Shown here: in pieces, positions 15,181 to 23,528 of the stretch
Position numbering within the stretch: the stretch's first letter is position 1
Layout of the letters: the number at the start of each line of letters is the position of its first letter
NCBI GenBank assembly: GCA_002320385.1
Contig: DCKN01000120.1
Coordinates: 5,470 to 30,608, forward strand
DNA: 25,139 nt
Source: Proteobacteria bacterium UBA1673
GTDB taxonomy: Bacteria > Pseudomonadota > Gammaproteobacteria > Comchoanobacterales > Comchoanobacteraceae
Direction of reading: 5' to 3'
Notes under the pieces: generated by a model
Told to the model about the DNA's origin: nothing
Database searches by the model: none
Seen by the model: the letters and a program-made list of their open reading frames with translations, nothing else
Position numbers and translations under genes: made by a program

Positions 15181-17421
15181 TCATGGGCGTTGGCGAGACG
15201 ATAAACCCTTCAAAGATATGCCTATCTGAGCACTGGGCTGCCATCCCGTAAACATACTCAAATTATCTGATTGGCTCATCCACTTAGTTAGTATGATTGA
15301 TGCTTTCCCCTGCCAACAACAACGATCACCCGACCAGGTAAAACGGTACTTCAAGGATCGATCAATACCTGATTGGTAATCAGTCTTGAAAGAGAATTTC
15401 GATAGTCCTGAATCAAATACATTAAAGTCAGCACTAAATAGTCGATTAGCGGGAACACTAACCACTTGATCTTGTACAGTAACGATATCTGGCTGCCGCG
15501 ACCATAATAGTTTCACACGCTTATACTGCCACCGTAAATGATAGTACTGCATTTTTCTTAGTGGCCAAACCCAGACACCGTCAGAGAATAATTGCCTGCT
15601 CTGGTTACTTAGGGTAAAAAGACTCACCTTATTTGAATATTGAATTAAGGGGTCTTCTTGACCATCCGCTGAGAGCGAAACAGTTGGAGAGTGGAAATCA
15701 AATATGTGTTGAGCCGACACCTTAACATCTGACATGAAAGGCAACCCAGTCGTCGTCAGCCCTAGCCATAAGCGGTTTCTATCATACACCCTATCGATAC
15801 TGACTAGCTTGTCAATCATTGGCTGCCCACCTAACCATTGCCACCGTCTCTGAAATACTGGATCTAATGACTGATCAACCGTTTTGGTATAGGCATAAGC
15901 AAGATCAAAATACATGGATTGATGAATCCGCTGGCTAGTTAGAACTTCAATATTTGGCGCCCAGAAATCATGTTGACGATTATAATTTACCCAGCCTGAA
16001 AACGAGTCAACTCGCTGATGCTTTAACCAACTACCAACATTAATTTTTATATTCGAACGCCGGTGATAATGACCCCCAAAATAACCTAAAAATCTCGTCG
16101 AACCAGGGTAATTATCTTTTTCCGAATTAGCAACCAAATGTTCAAAAACACCAGATGTATCAATCAATCGGTGATCAACATCAAATTGAAGACGTGGCAA
16201 GACATGCAAATAAGGCACGGTAATTTCGTCTTGTAATACTTTGTCACCAGAAAACTTCTGGTAATAGATCAGAGATGCACGGGTACGCAAACCAGTAGTA
16301 TTCCTCGCATAATCAATATAGCTTGGTAAATCTTGATTTGGACGTATCGCAGGTAAAAACTGGGGATAAAAATACTGGCCATACCAACCATCACGCATAT
16401 TCAATAACTGATAACGTAACGTATCATCGCCAAGAATATCCCGATAGGTACCTTGAGAAACTGCGCCATAACGAAGATTAGGTGAATCACGATAAAAACC
16501 AGCACGAACCATCGTACGATGATCAGTATCATTTATCTGATGACTTCGATGATACAAGCCACCAATACTTAATCCTGAACCAACCCACGGAGCAATGATC
16601 TGAAAAGATTTAGATCTCAACCGGTACGGAAAAGTCACCATCAAAGTATTATCATAATAAGAGCCTACCTGAGGTACTTGCCAACCATACGAATCACCCT
16701 CTCCTAGCGTAAACTGTAATTTGGGGATTGAGAAAACCTGAGTATCATGTACATAAAATCGAGCTTTCTTAATGACCGCTCGTTTCTCTTGCGCGTACCA
16801 ATCCAATTGATCTGCAGATAATGACCAAGTACGATCTTGCATAGGACAAACAGTTGCATGAACATCCCTCATGACTAACGTGTGCTTATTAGCCAAAAAA
16901 CTCTCTTTTGCAAACCCATACAAAGGCTGATTATTCACACCGTACAAGACAAAAGCACCACCACAAGATCGAATATCATCGGAATCTGCACGATATACTA
17001 AATGAGAAGAAGCAACTTTCCAGGACGCATGATTCCATACCACCTGATGAGGAAAACATAATTGATCTAGGCCACCATCTGCACTGGACAATAGCCACGC
17101 AGTTTCACTTTTCAACGTCTGCAAGTCCGATTCAAAAATCAAATTACCCTGTAACAAACTTGCCTGACCGACTCGATTACGGATTCGCCATTGATTTGCT
17201 CGTAAAGACCAGGACATCTCATCGTGATGATCAGGGACAGTCTCAACACTGGGGAAACAAATTGATTGACCATGAGATAGATTTAATGCATCAGAGGCTT
17301 TGGACCAAGTCATCGTAGATGATTGAACTTCATCACAAGAATGCGCAGAACATGACGAAGGCACAGTTTGAGCACCCGAGCAACAGAAGCTCAACATAGG
17401 AATCAAAAAGAATAGTAGCAT
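15181..17421 (-). CDS. lptD: LPS-assembly protein LptD
   Basis: 746 residues. LptD with LptE inserts lipopolysaccharide into the outer leaflet of the outer membrane. A short signal (1-17) precedes a Cys-containing N-terminus (C24, C29), then a periplasmic OstA-like domain with the signature VCPMQDRTW (191-199) followed by LSADQLDWY, and a large beta-barrel domain. A CC pair at 701-702 near the C-terminus corresponds to the pair that forms the inter-domain disulfides in E. coli; C192 matches the other conserved position. So the disulfide scheme seems kept, which implies DsbA-type oxidation. It is followed after 60 bp by surA, the usual neighbour. No clear promoter was found in the 84 bp upstream. 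Confidence 0.94.
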   Translation of the reverse strand: MLLFFLIPMLSFCCSGAQTVPSSCSAHSCDEVQSSTMTWSKASDALNLSHGQSICFPSVETVPDHHDEMSWSLRANQWRIRNRVGQASLLQGNLIFESDLQTLKSETAWLLSSADGGLDQLCFPHQVVWNHASWKVASSHLVYRADSDDIRSCGGAFVLYGVNNQPLYGFAKESFLANKHTLVMRDVHATVCPMQDRTWSLSADQLDWYAQEKRAVIKKARFYVHDTQVFSIPKLQFTLGEGDSYGWQVPQVGSYYDNTLMVTFPYRLRSKSFQIIAPWVGSGLSIGGLYHRSHQINDTDHRTMVRAGFYRDSPNLRYGAVSQGTYRDILGDDTLRYQLLNMRDGWYGQYFYPQFLPAIRPNQDLPSYIDYARNTTGLRTRASLIYYQKFSGDKVLQDEITVPYLHVLPRLQFDVDHRLIDTSGVFEHLVANSEKDNYPGSTRFLGYFGGHYHRRSNIKINVGSWLKHQRVDSFSGWVNYNRQHDFWAPNIEVLTSQRIHQSMYFDLAYAYTKTVDQSLDPVFQRRWQWLGGQPMIDKLVSIDRVYDRNRLWLGLTTTGLPFMSDVKVSAQHIFDFHSPTVSLSADGQEDPLIQYSNKVSLFTLSNQSRQLFSDGVWVWPLRKMQYYHLRWQYKRVKLLWSRQPDIVTVQDQVVSVPANRLFSADFNVFDSGLSKFSFKTDYQSGIDRSLKYRFTWSGDRCCWQGKASIILTKWMSQSDNLSMFTGWQPSAQIGISLKGLSSRQRP

Positions 17422-17505
17422 AGGCTTAACTCTAACATCACTGCCATAACATGGCTCAATACGAAACCCTTACGCAGTAACCGTTGTTCTATATGACGTA
17501 TAATC

Positions 17506-18969
17506 TTACCGCTTGTCAAGATGCCATTGATCAATATTCGTATAGAAATTTAAAACAGCCAAACGAACCGGGCTAGCCTTAATCTTGATTGAATTATCTT
17601 TTCTAATGGCTGAGAACTCAAACTGTTCCCAAAACAGTCTAACCCCAGAGTTATATCCTAGCTTTTGATTCATAGAGAAAATAATGCCATAAGACTTGCT
17701 GTCACGCACTGACAAAGGCTCTGCCGAATTCAGACTGTTTGCGTAAGCTGAAGTCGAGTCACCAACCAGACTAGCAAATTTATCTTGTTTGATGACACCA
17801 ACACCCATCGATAATGGACCAAACTCAGTCGCGTCCATAAAGGTATAATCTAAACCAGCATAATAATCGTGGACACGACCTGATAACCCAACAGCTGCTG
17901 CATCGTCATCAGAATCGAATAGAGTACGGTATGAAATACTCGCATCAACGTATCCAAGTGATAACTTCGAACCTAAAGTGAACTGACTGTAAGGTGAGCT
18001 AGCATCGATACCAGTGTATTGACAATTTGCCCAACCAGCAGATTTTTCTGACATTCTCAAATACGAAGAAACTTGGCATGCACTTGGCCATGAGCTAGCA
18101 AAGCTTCCAAGCATACTTAATCGTGCCCACAACGCGTCATAGGTGTAACGCATTCCCACTTGATAATATTTATCGGTGAAGTCGCCCGGAACGTTACTAT
18201 AAGCAAACTGCAGTAGCCAATCTTTGTAAGGCACTGTATATGCGAAACCATCATAGAGCTCATCATAACGATTGATACCCCATAATCTCAAGCCTGATCC
18301 ACCGTTAGAGTCATCATCATCAGGATTCTTAAGTTTACCGGTGCCATTCGTAAAACGGCCCAAGAAGTTTTTGCTGTTATCGTTATAGAGCCTTACACCA
18401 GCAGCATTTTGATAAAACTTATTATTAACACCAGACCCTAATGCTAAAAACTCAGTTGCAGAGCGATCAAATGTCTCGGACCGACCAAGTGAGAGTATCC
18501 CACTTTTTTTCGAAATAAAGTGAAGTACGTATTGTCGCAGCTTTAGAGAGATACCATTCAGTGATGTTTGTTGATTGATATCTAGCAAGTACATACTGAC
18601 ATCCTCACTGCCGACTTGATCAGCAGGTTCACTCATAGTCGTGGTATCGCTCCCAACCCCAAACACAATCTCCGGACGTACAGAATAATTGTCATTTAGC
18701 GCAAACACTGAACGTGTATGGATCGCAAAATCAGTAATCCCAAAACTAAGATAATTGCTATCACTACTTGGCATACCATTGTGACCGAAGCGTGCACCAT
18801 AATCCAAAGTAAGATTAGTATAAGTAGCACCTTCTATTGGATCAAGATACCGGTCAATATGGATATCGGATCCTTTTTCAGAATCTGAAACTTCGGCTTC
18901 CTCTTGCGCTAGTACGCACGAAAAAACAAGCGCAATAACCGGCAATACATAAATATCCGTAGTTTTCAT
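17506..18969 (-). CDS. Gram-negative porin-like outer-membrane protein
   Basis: 487 residues from the ATG at 18969; a TTG at 18984 is less likely because it would lengthen the signal peptide without a better ribosome-binding site. The signal peptide ends near VFSCVLA (15-21). The mature protein begins with an acidic segment, then shows alternating amphipathic beta strands such as TNLTLDYGARFG and YYQVGMRYTYDALWARLSMLG, separated by acidic loops (for example a run of four Asp near KNPDDDD). It ends in short strands and WHLDKR rather than a terminal Phe. This is the pattern of general or Porin_4-type porins, but I cannot assign substrate or closer family. It has its own promoter and reads toward lptD. 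Confidence 0.72.
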   Translation of the reverse strand: MKTTDIYVLPVIALVFSCVLAQEEAEVSDSEKGSDIHIDRYLDPIEGATYTNLTLDYGARFGHNGMPSSDSNYLSFGITDFAIHTRSVFALNDNYSVRPEIVFGVGSDTTTMSEPADQVGSEDVSMYLLDINQQTSLNGISLKLRQYVLHFISKKSGILSLGRSETFDRSATEFLALGSGVNNKFYQNAAGVRLYNDNSKNFLGRFTNGTGKLKNPDDDDSNGGSGLRLWGINRYDELYDGFAYTVPYKDWLLQFAYSNVPGDFTDKYYQVGMRYTYDALWARLSMLGSFASSWPSACQVSSYLRMSEKSAGWANCQYTGIDASSPYSQFTLGSKLSLGYVDASISYRTLFDSDDDAAAVGLSGRVHDYYAGLDYTFMDATEFGPLSMGVGVIKQDKFASLVGDSTSAYANSLNSAEPLSVRDSKSYGIIFSMNQKLGYNSGVRLFWEQFEFSAIRKDNSIKIKASPVRLAVLNFYTNIDQWHLDKR

Positions 18970-19001
18970 AAACAGCCCGCACAATAGCTTTCATTAAGTA
19001 A

Positions 19002-19031
19002 ATGTTAATCTATAAACCCCGATTATGTCAA
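19002..19031 (-). promoter_or_regulatory. Predicted sigma70 promoter for the porin gene
   Basis: On the minus strand, a perfect TTGACA (19026-19031) is followed after 18 bp by TAACAT (19002-19007). Transcription would start near 18995, about 26 nt before the ATG at 18969. The -10 is only a four-of-six match. Confidence 0.5.
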
Positions 19032-19094
19032 TGAAACAGACACATTAATTAAACAGATATTTTTAAAACTCAGACACCCGACAATTCCTCAAAT

Positions 19095-19123
19095 TTGCAA
19101 AAAAAGATAAAAAAAGATAAAAT
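19095..19123 (+). promoter_or_regulatory. Predicted promoter with phased A-tracts
   Basis: TTGCAA (19095-19100), a 17-bp spacer and TAAAAT (19118-19123). Two exact 10-bp direct repeats, AAAAAAAGAT (19099-19108 and 19109-19118), fill the spacer. They place A-tracts one helical turn apart, which should bend the DNA. Confidence 0.5.
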
Positions 19124-19149
19124 AATACAAGTTAATAAAGCCAAGCATA

Positions 19150-19755
19150 ATGAGTCAGCATGAGATTAGCTCTGAAGTTAACATTAAGCATTGCTGGGAG
19201 CTTATACAAGAAGGCATCGCCTCTCGGAAAAGCAATTACCACATAATGACACTTGGTTATCTCAACAACAACCACCCGAGATGCATCAATCTTATCCCAA
19301 GAAAACTATGTGAGAAAAGTGCAATAATCAATGTCCACACCGACATCCGCTCTCAAAAAGTAGCACACCTCAAAAATCAACCACACATAAGCTGCCTATT
19401 TTGGTGTAAATATAAAAAAATACAACTCAGCCTATCTGGCGTGGCAAAATTGAGACATCATGACGAACTTACGCTTAAAACATGGAAAAGTATGCGTCAA
19501 ATGTCGAAAATTTGCTATTGTGCAGATATACCTCCCAGCACCAAATCATCTGAACGCACAACTGGGTTCACTAAAAAGACATGGGAAGATCGTCAAGTAA
19601 TCGCTGAAACCATGCACCCTTATGATAATTTTGCAATCGTTCAGCTACACATTCATTGTGTTGAACGCCTCCATCTCAGCGCATCTGGCCATGAAAAAAT
19701 CAAGTTTACTTTAGGCCCCGACAGTCGCTGGACACATCAATGGCTTGCCCCCTAG
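19150..19755 (+). CDS. Pyridoxamine 5'-phosphate oxidase-fold flavoprotein
   Basis: 201 residues. The fold is indicated by a first strand region YHIMTLGYLNN, HTDIRSQKVAHLKNQP (63-78), which is the FMN-phosphate contact segment, the strand IQLSLSGVAKL (91-101), and the closing ERLHLSASGHEKIKF ... HQWLAP. The order matches Alr4036-type PNPOx-like proteins. It lacks the GGxRVxLxxIEFWQGG signature of true PdxH, so vitamin B6 oxidase activity is not supported; an unassigned FMN-dependent oxidoreductase is the safer call. The ATG at 19150 has no strong Shine-Dalgarno. It is divergent from the porin with 180 bp between starts and is followed by bamE, which has its own promoter. Confidence 0.82.
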   Translation: MSQHEISSEVNIKHCWELIQEGIASRKSNYHIMTLGYLNNNHPRCINLIPRKLCEKSAIINVHTDIRSQKVAHLKNQPHISCLFWCKYKKIQLSLSGVAKLRHHDELTLKTWKSMRQMSKICYCADIPPSTKSSERTTGFTKKTWEDRQVIAETMHPYDNFAIVQLHIHCVERLHLSASGHEKIKFTLGPDSRWTHQWLAP

Positions 19756-19762
19756 CATCATT

Positions 19763-19790
19763 GACCTATTAAGAAAAAAGTCCATAGGTC
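19763..19790. terminator. Weak stem-loop after the flavoprotein gene
   Basis: GACCTAT (19763-19769) can pair with ATAGGTC (19784-19790) across a 14-nt A-rich loop. No T run follows on the plus strand, so it is at best a weak terminator or processing hairpin. Confidence 0.2.
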
Positions 19791-19851
19791 TAAAAAGTGA
19801 GAATAAAAATATTATGTATCCATCATGCCTATAACCAATACGTGCACATGA

Positions 19852-19880
19852 TTGCACCGCAGTAAAAATAGTGCTAATAT
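19852..19880 (+). promoter_or_regulatory. Predicted sigma70 promoter for bamE
   Basis: TTGCAC (19852-19857), 17 bp, TAATAT (19875-19880). Transcription would start near 19887, about 20 nt before the ATG. Matches to consensus are moderate but the spacing is ideal. Confidence 0.45.
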
Positions 19881-19907
19881 GTCGGAAAATTTAAATTCGA
19901 GTCAATA

Positions 19908-20222
19908 ATGTATTACTTCATATTATTAGTTATCCTACTAAGCGGCTGCAGCTCTATGAGCACATCAAAAAACAGTAAATACGGCACAAGTAGCCAAGGC
20001 ATCGCCATCAAGCAGCTCGACACCAACAAACTCAAAATCGGTATGCATAAAAAACAAGTTGCAAACTTGATTGGCCACCCCCCACACATCAATCCGTTTG
20101 CTCCAGACACATGGACCTATTTTCAGATGACACACGGCAGCATTGATGAAACGGTACTCAAGCTGACCTTCAAAAACAATAAACTTATAAAAATCGAAAA
20201 AATTAAACCCAAAAATAGCTAA
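19908..20222 (+). CDS. bamE: Outer-membrane assembly lipoprotein BamE
   Basis: 104 residues. A short signal ends in the lipobox L-S-G-C (11-14), so C14 would be lipidated. The mature domain follows the SmpA/OmlA fold: LDTNKLKIGMHKKQVANLIG (37-56), a close match to the usual start of the domain, then HPPHINPFAPDTWTYF and a final strand pair VLKLTFKNNKLIKIEKI. BamE stabilises the BAM complex at the outer membrane's inner face. The gene lies next to ratA and smpB, a conserved gammaproteobacterial neighbourhood, and converges with ratA with 37 bp between stops. Confidence 0.92.
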   Translation: MYYFILLVILLSGCSSMSTSKNSKYGTSSQGIAIKQLDTNKLKIGMHKKQVANLIGHPPHINPFAPDTWTYFQMTHGSIDETVLKLTFKNNKLIKIEKIKPKNS

Positions 20223-20259
20223 CTAGTCCACAATGGCCTACAATTAAACAACCACTAAG

Positions 20260-20709
20260 TCAATCGTCACCATAACCGTATACTTGGTAGGCACGGTTGA
20301 CGAAACAGTCAACCATCGTATCAGCAAGCTTATCAATCACCCGATTGTACATCCTGTACAACAAACCATCATGCATCGCCACATCTAAAATCAGCGACAC
20401 TTGGCAACGACCATCTCCAAGGTCTTTGAACTCCCAACGACCATCAAGCGCCTGAACGTCTCCCTTGACAAGACATAGGTCTATGGATTCATAGGGCCGC
20501 ATCGTGTTTTTTGTCACCAAAGAATAAGTAAAGCCCAGGTAAGAGAAAATCATCTCTCCGTGAACGACATCATCTTCCTGATTTAAAATACTTGCTGAAG
20601 AGCAATATGGTAGAAATAGATGATAATTTGGAATATCACAAACAAGAGAATACATTTCCTCGCAGGAATATGATACTATTGAGGACTTATTAATTAATTT
20701 TCGCACCAT
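20260..20709 (-). CDS. ratA: RatA / Coq10-like START-domain protein
   Basis: 149 residues, normal length. The sequence follows the family from SSIVSYSCEEMYSLVCDIPN (9-28), then YHLFLPYCSSASIL, to the central DGRWEFKDLGDGRCQVSLILD and a long C-terminal helix with DKLADTMVDCFVNRAYQVY. The fold binds a hydrophobic ligand. E. coli RatA has been described as blocking 70S ribosome formation and also groups with ubiquinone-binding Coq10 proteins; which applies here is not visible. The ATG at 20709 is 52 bp from the divergent smpB start, so the two promoters must overlap; no clear -35/-10 pair was found. Confidence 0.9.
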   Translation of the reverse strand: MVRKLINKSSIVSYSCEEMYSLVCDIPNYHLFLPYCSSASILNQEDDVVHGEMIFSYLGFTYSLVTKNTMRPYESIDLCLVKGDVQALDGRWEFKDLGDGRCQVSLILDVAMHDGLLYRMYNRVIDKLADTMVDCFVNRAYQVYGYGDD

Positions 20710-20761
20710 CTACAGCAGACCTTGTTTTATCGACGCTAAGCCACACAAATAGATCAAATCC

Positions 20762-21235
20762 ATGCAAAACTCACAGCCAAAAATCATAGAACTAATCAAA
20801 AACAAAAAAGTCTACCATGAGTACATGATTGAAGACAAGTATGACGCTGGCATTGCTCTAGAGGGCTGGGAAGTCAAGGCCATACGAAAACACAGAATCA
20901 ATCTACAAGACAGCCATGTAGTGGTACGTAATCACGAGTGTTTTCTGATCGGGGCTCACATCACTCCGCTGCCCACCACAGCCAGCTACAGCAACCCTGA
21001 CCCCACGCGTACGCGCAAATTATTACTGACTCGCAAAGAAATCAACAAACTCATTGGCGCGGTCCAAAGAAAAGGATTTACAGTGGTACCATGCAAACTT
21101 TTCTTGAAGGGAAACCTCATCAAGATCCAAATTGCGCTTGCAAAAGGTAAAAAACTACACGATAAAAGACAAAGTGAAAAAGAAAAGACTTGGAAAAAAG
21201 AACAACAGCGCCATCTCAAAAACCAAATCAAGTAA
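20762..21235 (+). CDS. smpB: SsrA-binding protein SmpB
   Basis: 157 residues. SmpB binds tmRNA and delivers it to stalled ribosomes in trans-translation. Family blocks are clear: GIALEGWEVKAIRKHRINL (30-48), AHITPLP, NPDPTRTRKLLLTRKEI (78-94), and GKKLHDKRQSEKEKTW followed by a basic C-terminal tail that enters the decoding channel. The ATG at 20762 lacks a strong ribosome-binding site. No tmRNA gene (ssrA) is visible in the window. The pairing with divergent ratA is conserved in gammaproteobacteria. Confidence 0.96.
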   Translation: MQNSQPKIIELIKNKKVYHEYMIEDKYDAGIALEGWEVKAIRKHRINLQDSHVVVRNHECFLIGAHITPLPTTASYSNPDPTRTRKLLLTRKEINKLIGAVQRKGFTVVPCKLFLKGNLIKIQIALAKGKKLHDKRQSEKEKTWKKEQQRHLKNQIK

Positions 21236-21285
21236 TCAAATATTCAACAGCAAACAAATGTAACAACATTGACCTTGAAACTTAA

Positions 21286-21314
21286 TTGACCCATTGCAGG
21301 AACTGTGATAACAT
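21286..21314 (+). promoter_or_regulatory. Predicted sigma70 promoter for the gene at 21355
   Basis: TTGACC (21286-21291), 17 bp, TAACAT (21309-21314). Transcription would start near 21321, about 34 nt before the ATG at 21355. Confidence 0.55.
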
Positions 21315-21354
21315 TCTAAATAGTTAATTATTGTCCAAAATAAGAGCCACTACC

Positions 21355-23523
21355 ATGAGACAGCAACAGACCGATAATAACAAAATTGATGAAATCAGTG
21401 AACTAAATAGGATATACGACCTCAGTCTCAGAGAATATAATGGACAGCCTATTTGCATTAAAAACCTCGCAAATAGAACCACCGCTGTAATCAAAAAAAC
21501 ACAGAACGATGAACGCGTTATCGATTTTCCAAGCAAGTTATTGAGCTACATCATACAACTTAACCCTTCACTTTTCATGGATAGCGATGTTGTTGTTGCA
21601 ATCATCTACGTCATCACAGCACTTCCAAAAGAGCAAGTCGTTGTCGCCATTAATCGCAACAATAATTATCAAAAAAGCCTACTGCAAGCTTTCTTAGCGG
21701 TGATCAAAGAAGGTTATAATGCCCAACTCGCTACATTTAATAAACGAATAGCGGGCCTGAACGGAGACTTACAACCACTTAATAACACAAGCCCCCTTAA
21801 AGGCTTCTTCACGTCATCAGGCGAGCTTAACAAAGCGCTATTGATAAATATCAAAGCAGTATGCATCGTAGCCACACTTTCCTCCCTTATCAACGCTTTG
21901 CAGTCAATGAATCAACCTGACAATTGCATCATAGAAGCAATCACATGCCTCAAAGAACCCATTCACAAATTCAGTCTCGATGAGCTACAATCAATCATCA
22001 GATACTCCTGGGGATTAATAAATAACGAACCAACAGAAAACCCAGATCCAACTTTAGCGCAAAGCCCTGGCATCAGCGATAGAATATTCAGAATAAGCAA
22101 TTCGATTGATAACCACCCAGAAATTCTAAAAAAAATGATTAAGCTAGCACCCTCGTTTCAAACATCTATAGGCATTCTAGTCAAAGGAATCTTTCCGCAA
22201 GATACAGCCAAAGAAGCGCTAAAGATACAGATCGAAAGTTGGCTCAAAGCAATCATCCAGTATAATGATGACCATGAGAGGCAATCGATCAACGATCCAC
22301 TCCTATTATCAGCTTCAGTCATTAGTCCTACCTATACAATAAACACCGGCTTCAATTTTGTTGACGCCATACCAGATCTCATCAACACACCACTGAACAA
22401 TGAACGCCTGGAAAACGCTATATTAAATGGTAATTCAATCATTTCAGTAGCTAAACTTTGCTTGTTCTCGGCTTGCAAACTTACAGAAAAGATACCGGAG
22501 TGCATTATATTCCAATCACTTGAGGAAAAGAGAAAGTCAACTGAAGTTCTTAATCAAAGCTTTGGAAGCCCTCATGCGATCACCAAGATCCCACAACTAG
22601 AAGCGACTGATTGGAGCAAATTGATCGACATCATTGCCTATCTTAAAAAAATAAACCTAAATAATCTTGGAAAATTCATCGCCAATAAAAGTATTGAAGA
22701 TTATATAGAGATCCACTCGCACAACAACCAACACAACATCACCATCCGACACGGCATACTACTATTAATAGAAATTTTAATTAAAGCGCTGGAAAATATG
22801 CAAGCAGGCATAATCTCTGAACAAGATAGAAAAAATCAGAAAGATGCAGCAAATACACTTGCTAAAATCATATCAAAAACATTGTTCTCTCTGGAAAAAC
22901 GACCTCGAAATCACACTTCAATACTTGAGAAAAAACTAACCGTCAGGGTCGCCAAGAAACTAATACAGTGCCCACAACTTTTATTATATCTACTCAGAAT
23001 TGCTCAGGGTATGTTTACGACATTGATACTCTTCGCACCCACAACAAAAATAAAGCGAACAAGTGCGATTGCAAGATCAGTCAAAGCCTGGACGGAAGCG
23101 CTGAAAATTCTTCTTTATAACGCATTAACATTTGTTGTGCTAGGTTTAAACTTAAGTCGAGATATATTCAAATACTTCCATAAAAAATACGGAACAATAC
23201 CAATCATTATTTGTTTACTATCGGCCTGCTTTTTAGTCATGATTGGCAAATCAATTGCTCAGTCCATGTCTCTTTCACTTACCTCAGTAATTACCACAAG
23301 CATAACGATATGTGCAACAATCGCAACATCGGCGTACTTATTTCATCTCAGTCAACGATTGCCCCAACAGGGACAAGTTAACATGAAAAGGCCCGGCACC
23401 GAAAGACACGCAACGGCCTCAGCAAAAGATATTTTACCCAACCTAAAGACCAATGACACCCCAATATTGACGTTTTCTAAGGAAATAAATCGCAACACCA
23501 AGCTAACCGCTAGCTTAATTTAG
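21355..23523 (+). CDS. Large helical protein with C-terminal membrane segments, unrecognised
   Basis: 722 residues from the ATG at 21355 (AAGAG upstream); a TTG at 21331 would add eight residues without a better site. I do not recognise the family. Residues 1-540 are almost wholly helical and soluble, rich in Ile, Asn, Lys and Leu, with no signal peptide, no enzyme motif and no obvious tandem repeat. A hydrophobic stretch at about 542-562 (start LLLYLLRIAQ), another at 584-600 and two membrane helices at about 614-632 and 643-664 are followed by a basic 52-residue tail. The layout resembles that of the convergent neighbour at 23529. It could be an inner-membrane protein with a large cytosolic domain or an exported effector; nothing in the sequence decides. 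No terminator separates the two genes. Confidence 0.82.
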   Translation: MRQQQTDNNKIDEISELNRIYDLSLREYNGQPICIKNLANRTTAVIKKTQNDERVIDFPSKLLSYIIQLNPSLFMDSDVVVAIIYVITALPKEQVVVAINRNNNYQKSLLQAFLAVIKEGYNAQLATFNKRIAGLNGDLQPLNNTSPLKGFFTSSGELNKALLINIKAVCIVATLSSLINALQSMNQPDNCIIEAITCLKEPIHKFSLDELQSIIRYSWGLINNEPTENPDPTLAQSPGISDRIFRISNSIDNHPEILKKMIKLAPSFQTSIGILVKGIFPQDTAKEALKIQIESWLKAIIQYNDDHERQSINDPLLLSASVISPTYTINTGFNFVDAIPDLINTPLNNERLENAILNGNSIISVAKLCLFSACKLTEKIPECIIFQSLEEKRKSTEVLNQSFGSPHAITKIPQLEATDWSKLIDIIAYLKKINLNNLGKFIANKSIEDYIEIHSHNNQHNITIRHGILLLIEILIKALENMQAGIISEQDRKNQKDAANTLAKIISKTLFSLEKRPRNHTSILEKKLTVRVAKKLIQCPQLLLYLLRIAQGMFTTLILFAPTTKIKRTSAIARSVKAWTEALKILLYNALTFVVLGLNLSRDIFKYFHKKYGTIPIIICLLSACFLVMIGKSIAQSMSLSLTSVITTSITICATIATSAYLFHLSQRLPQQGQVNMKRPGTERHATASAKDILPNLKTNDTPILTFSKEINRNTKLTASLI

Positions 23524-23528
23524 TAAGG

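Noticed and set aside
16908..17318. 136-codon plus-strand frame inside lptD
   Set aside because: Antisense shadow rich in His, Thr and Arg; LptD motifs fix the true frame.
19150..19755. Assignment of the flavoprotein as PdxH
   Set aside because: The C-terminal PdxH signature is absent; only the general PNPOx fold is supported.
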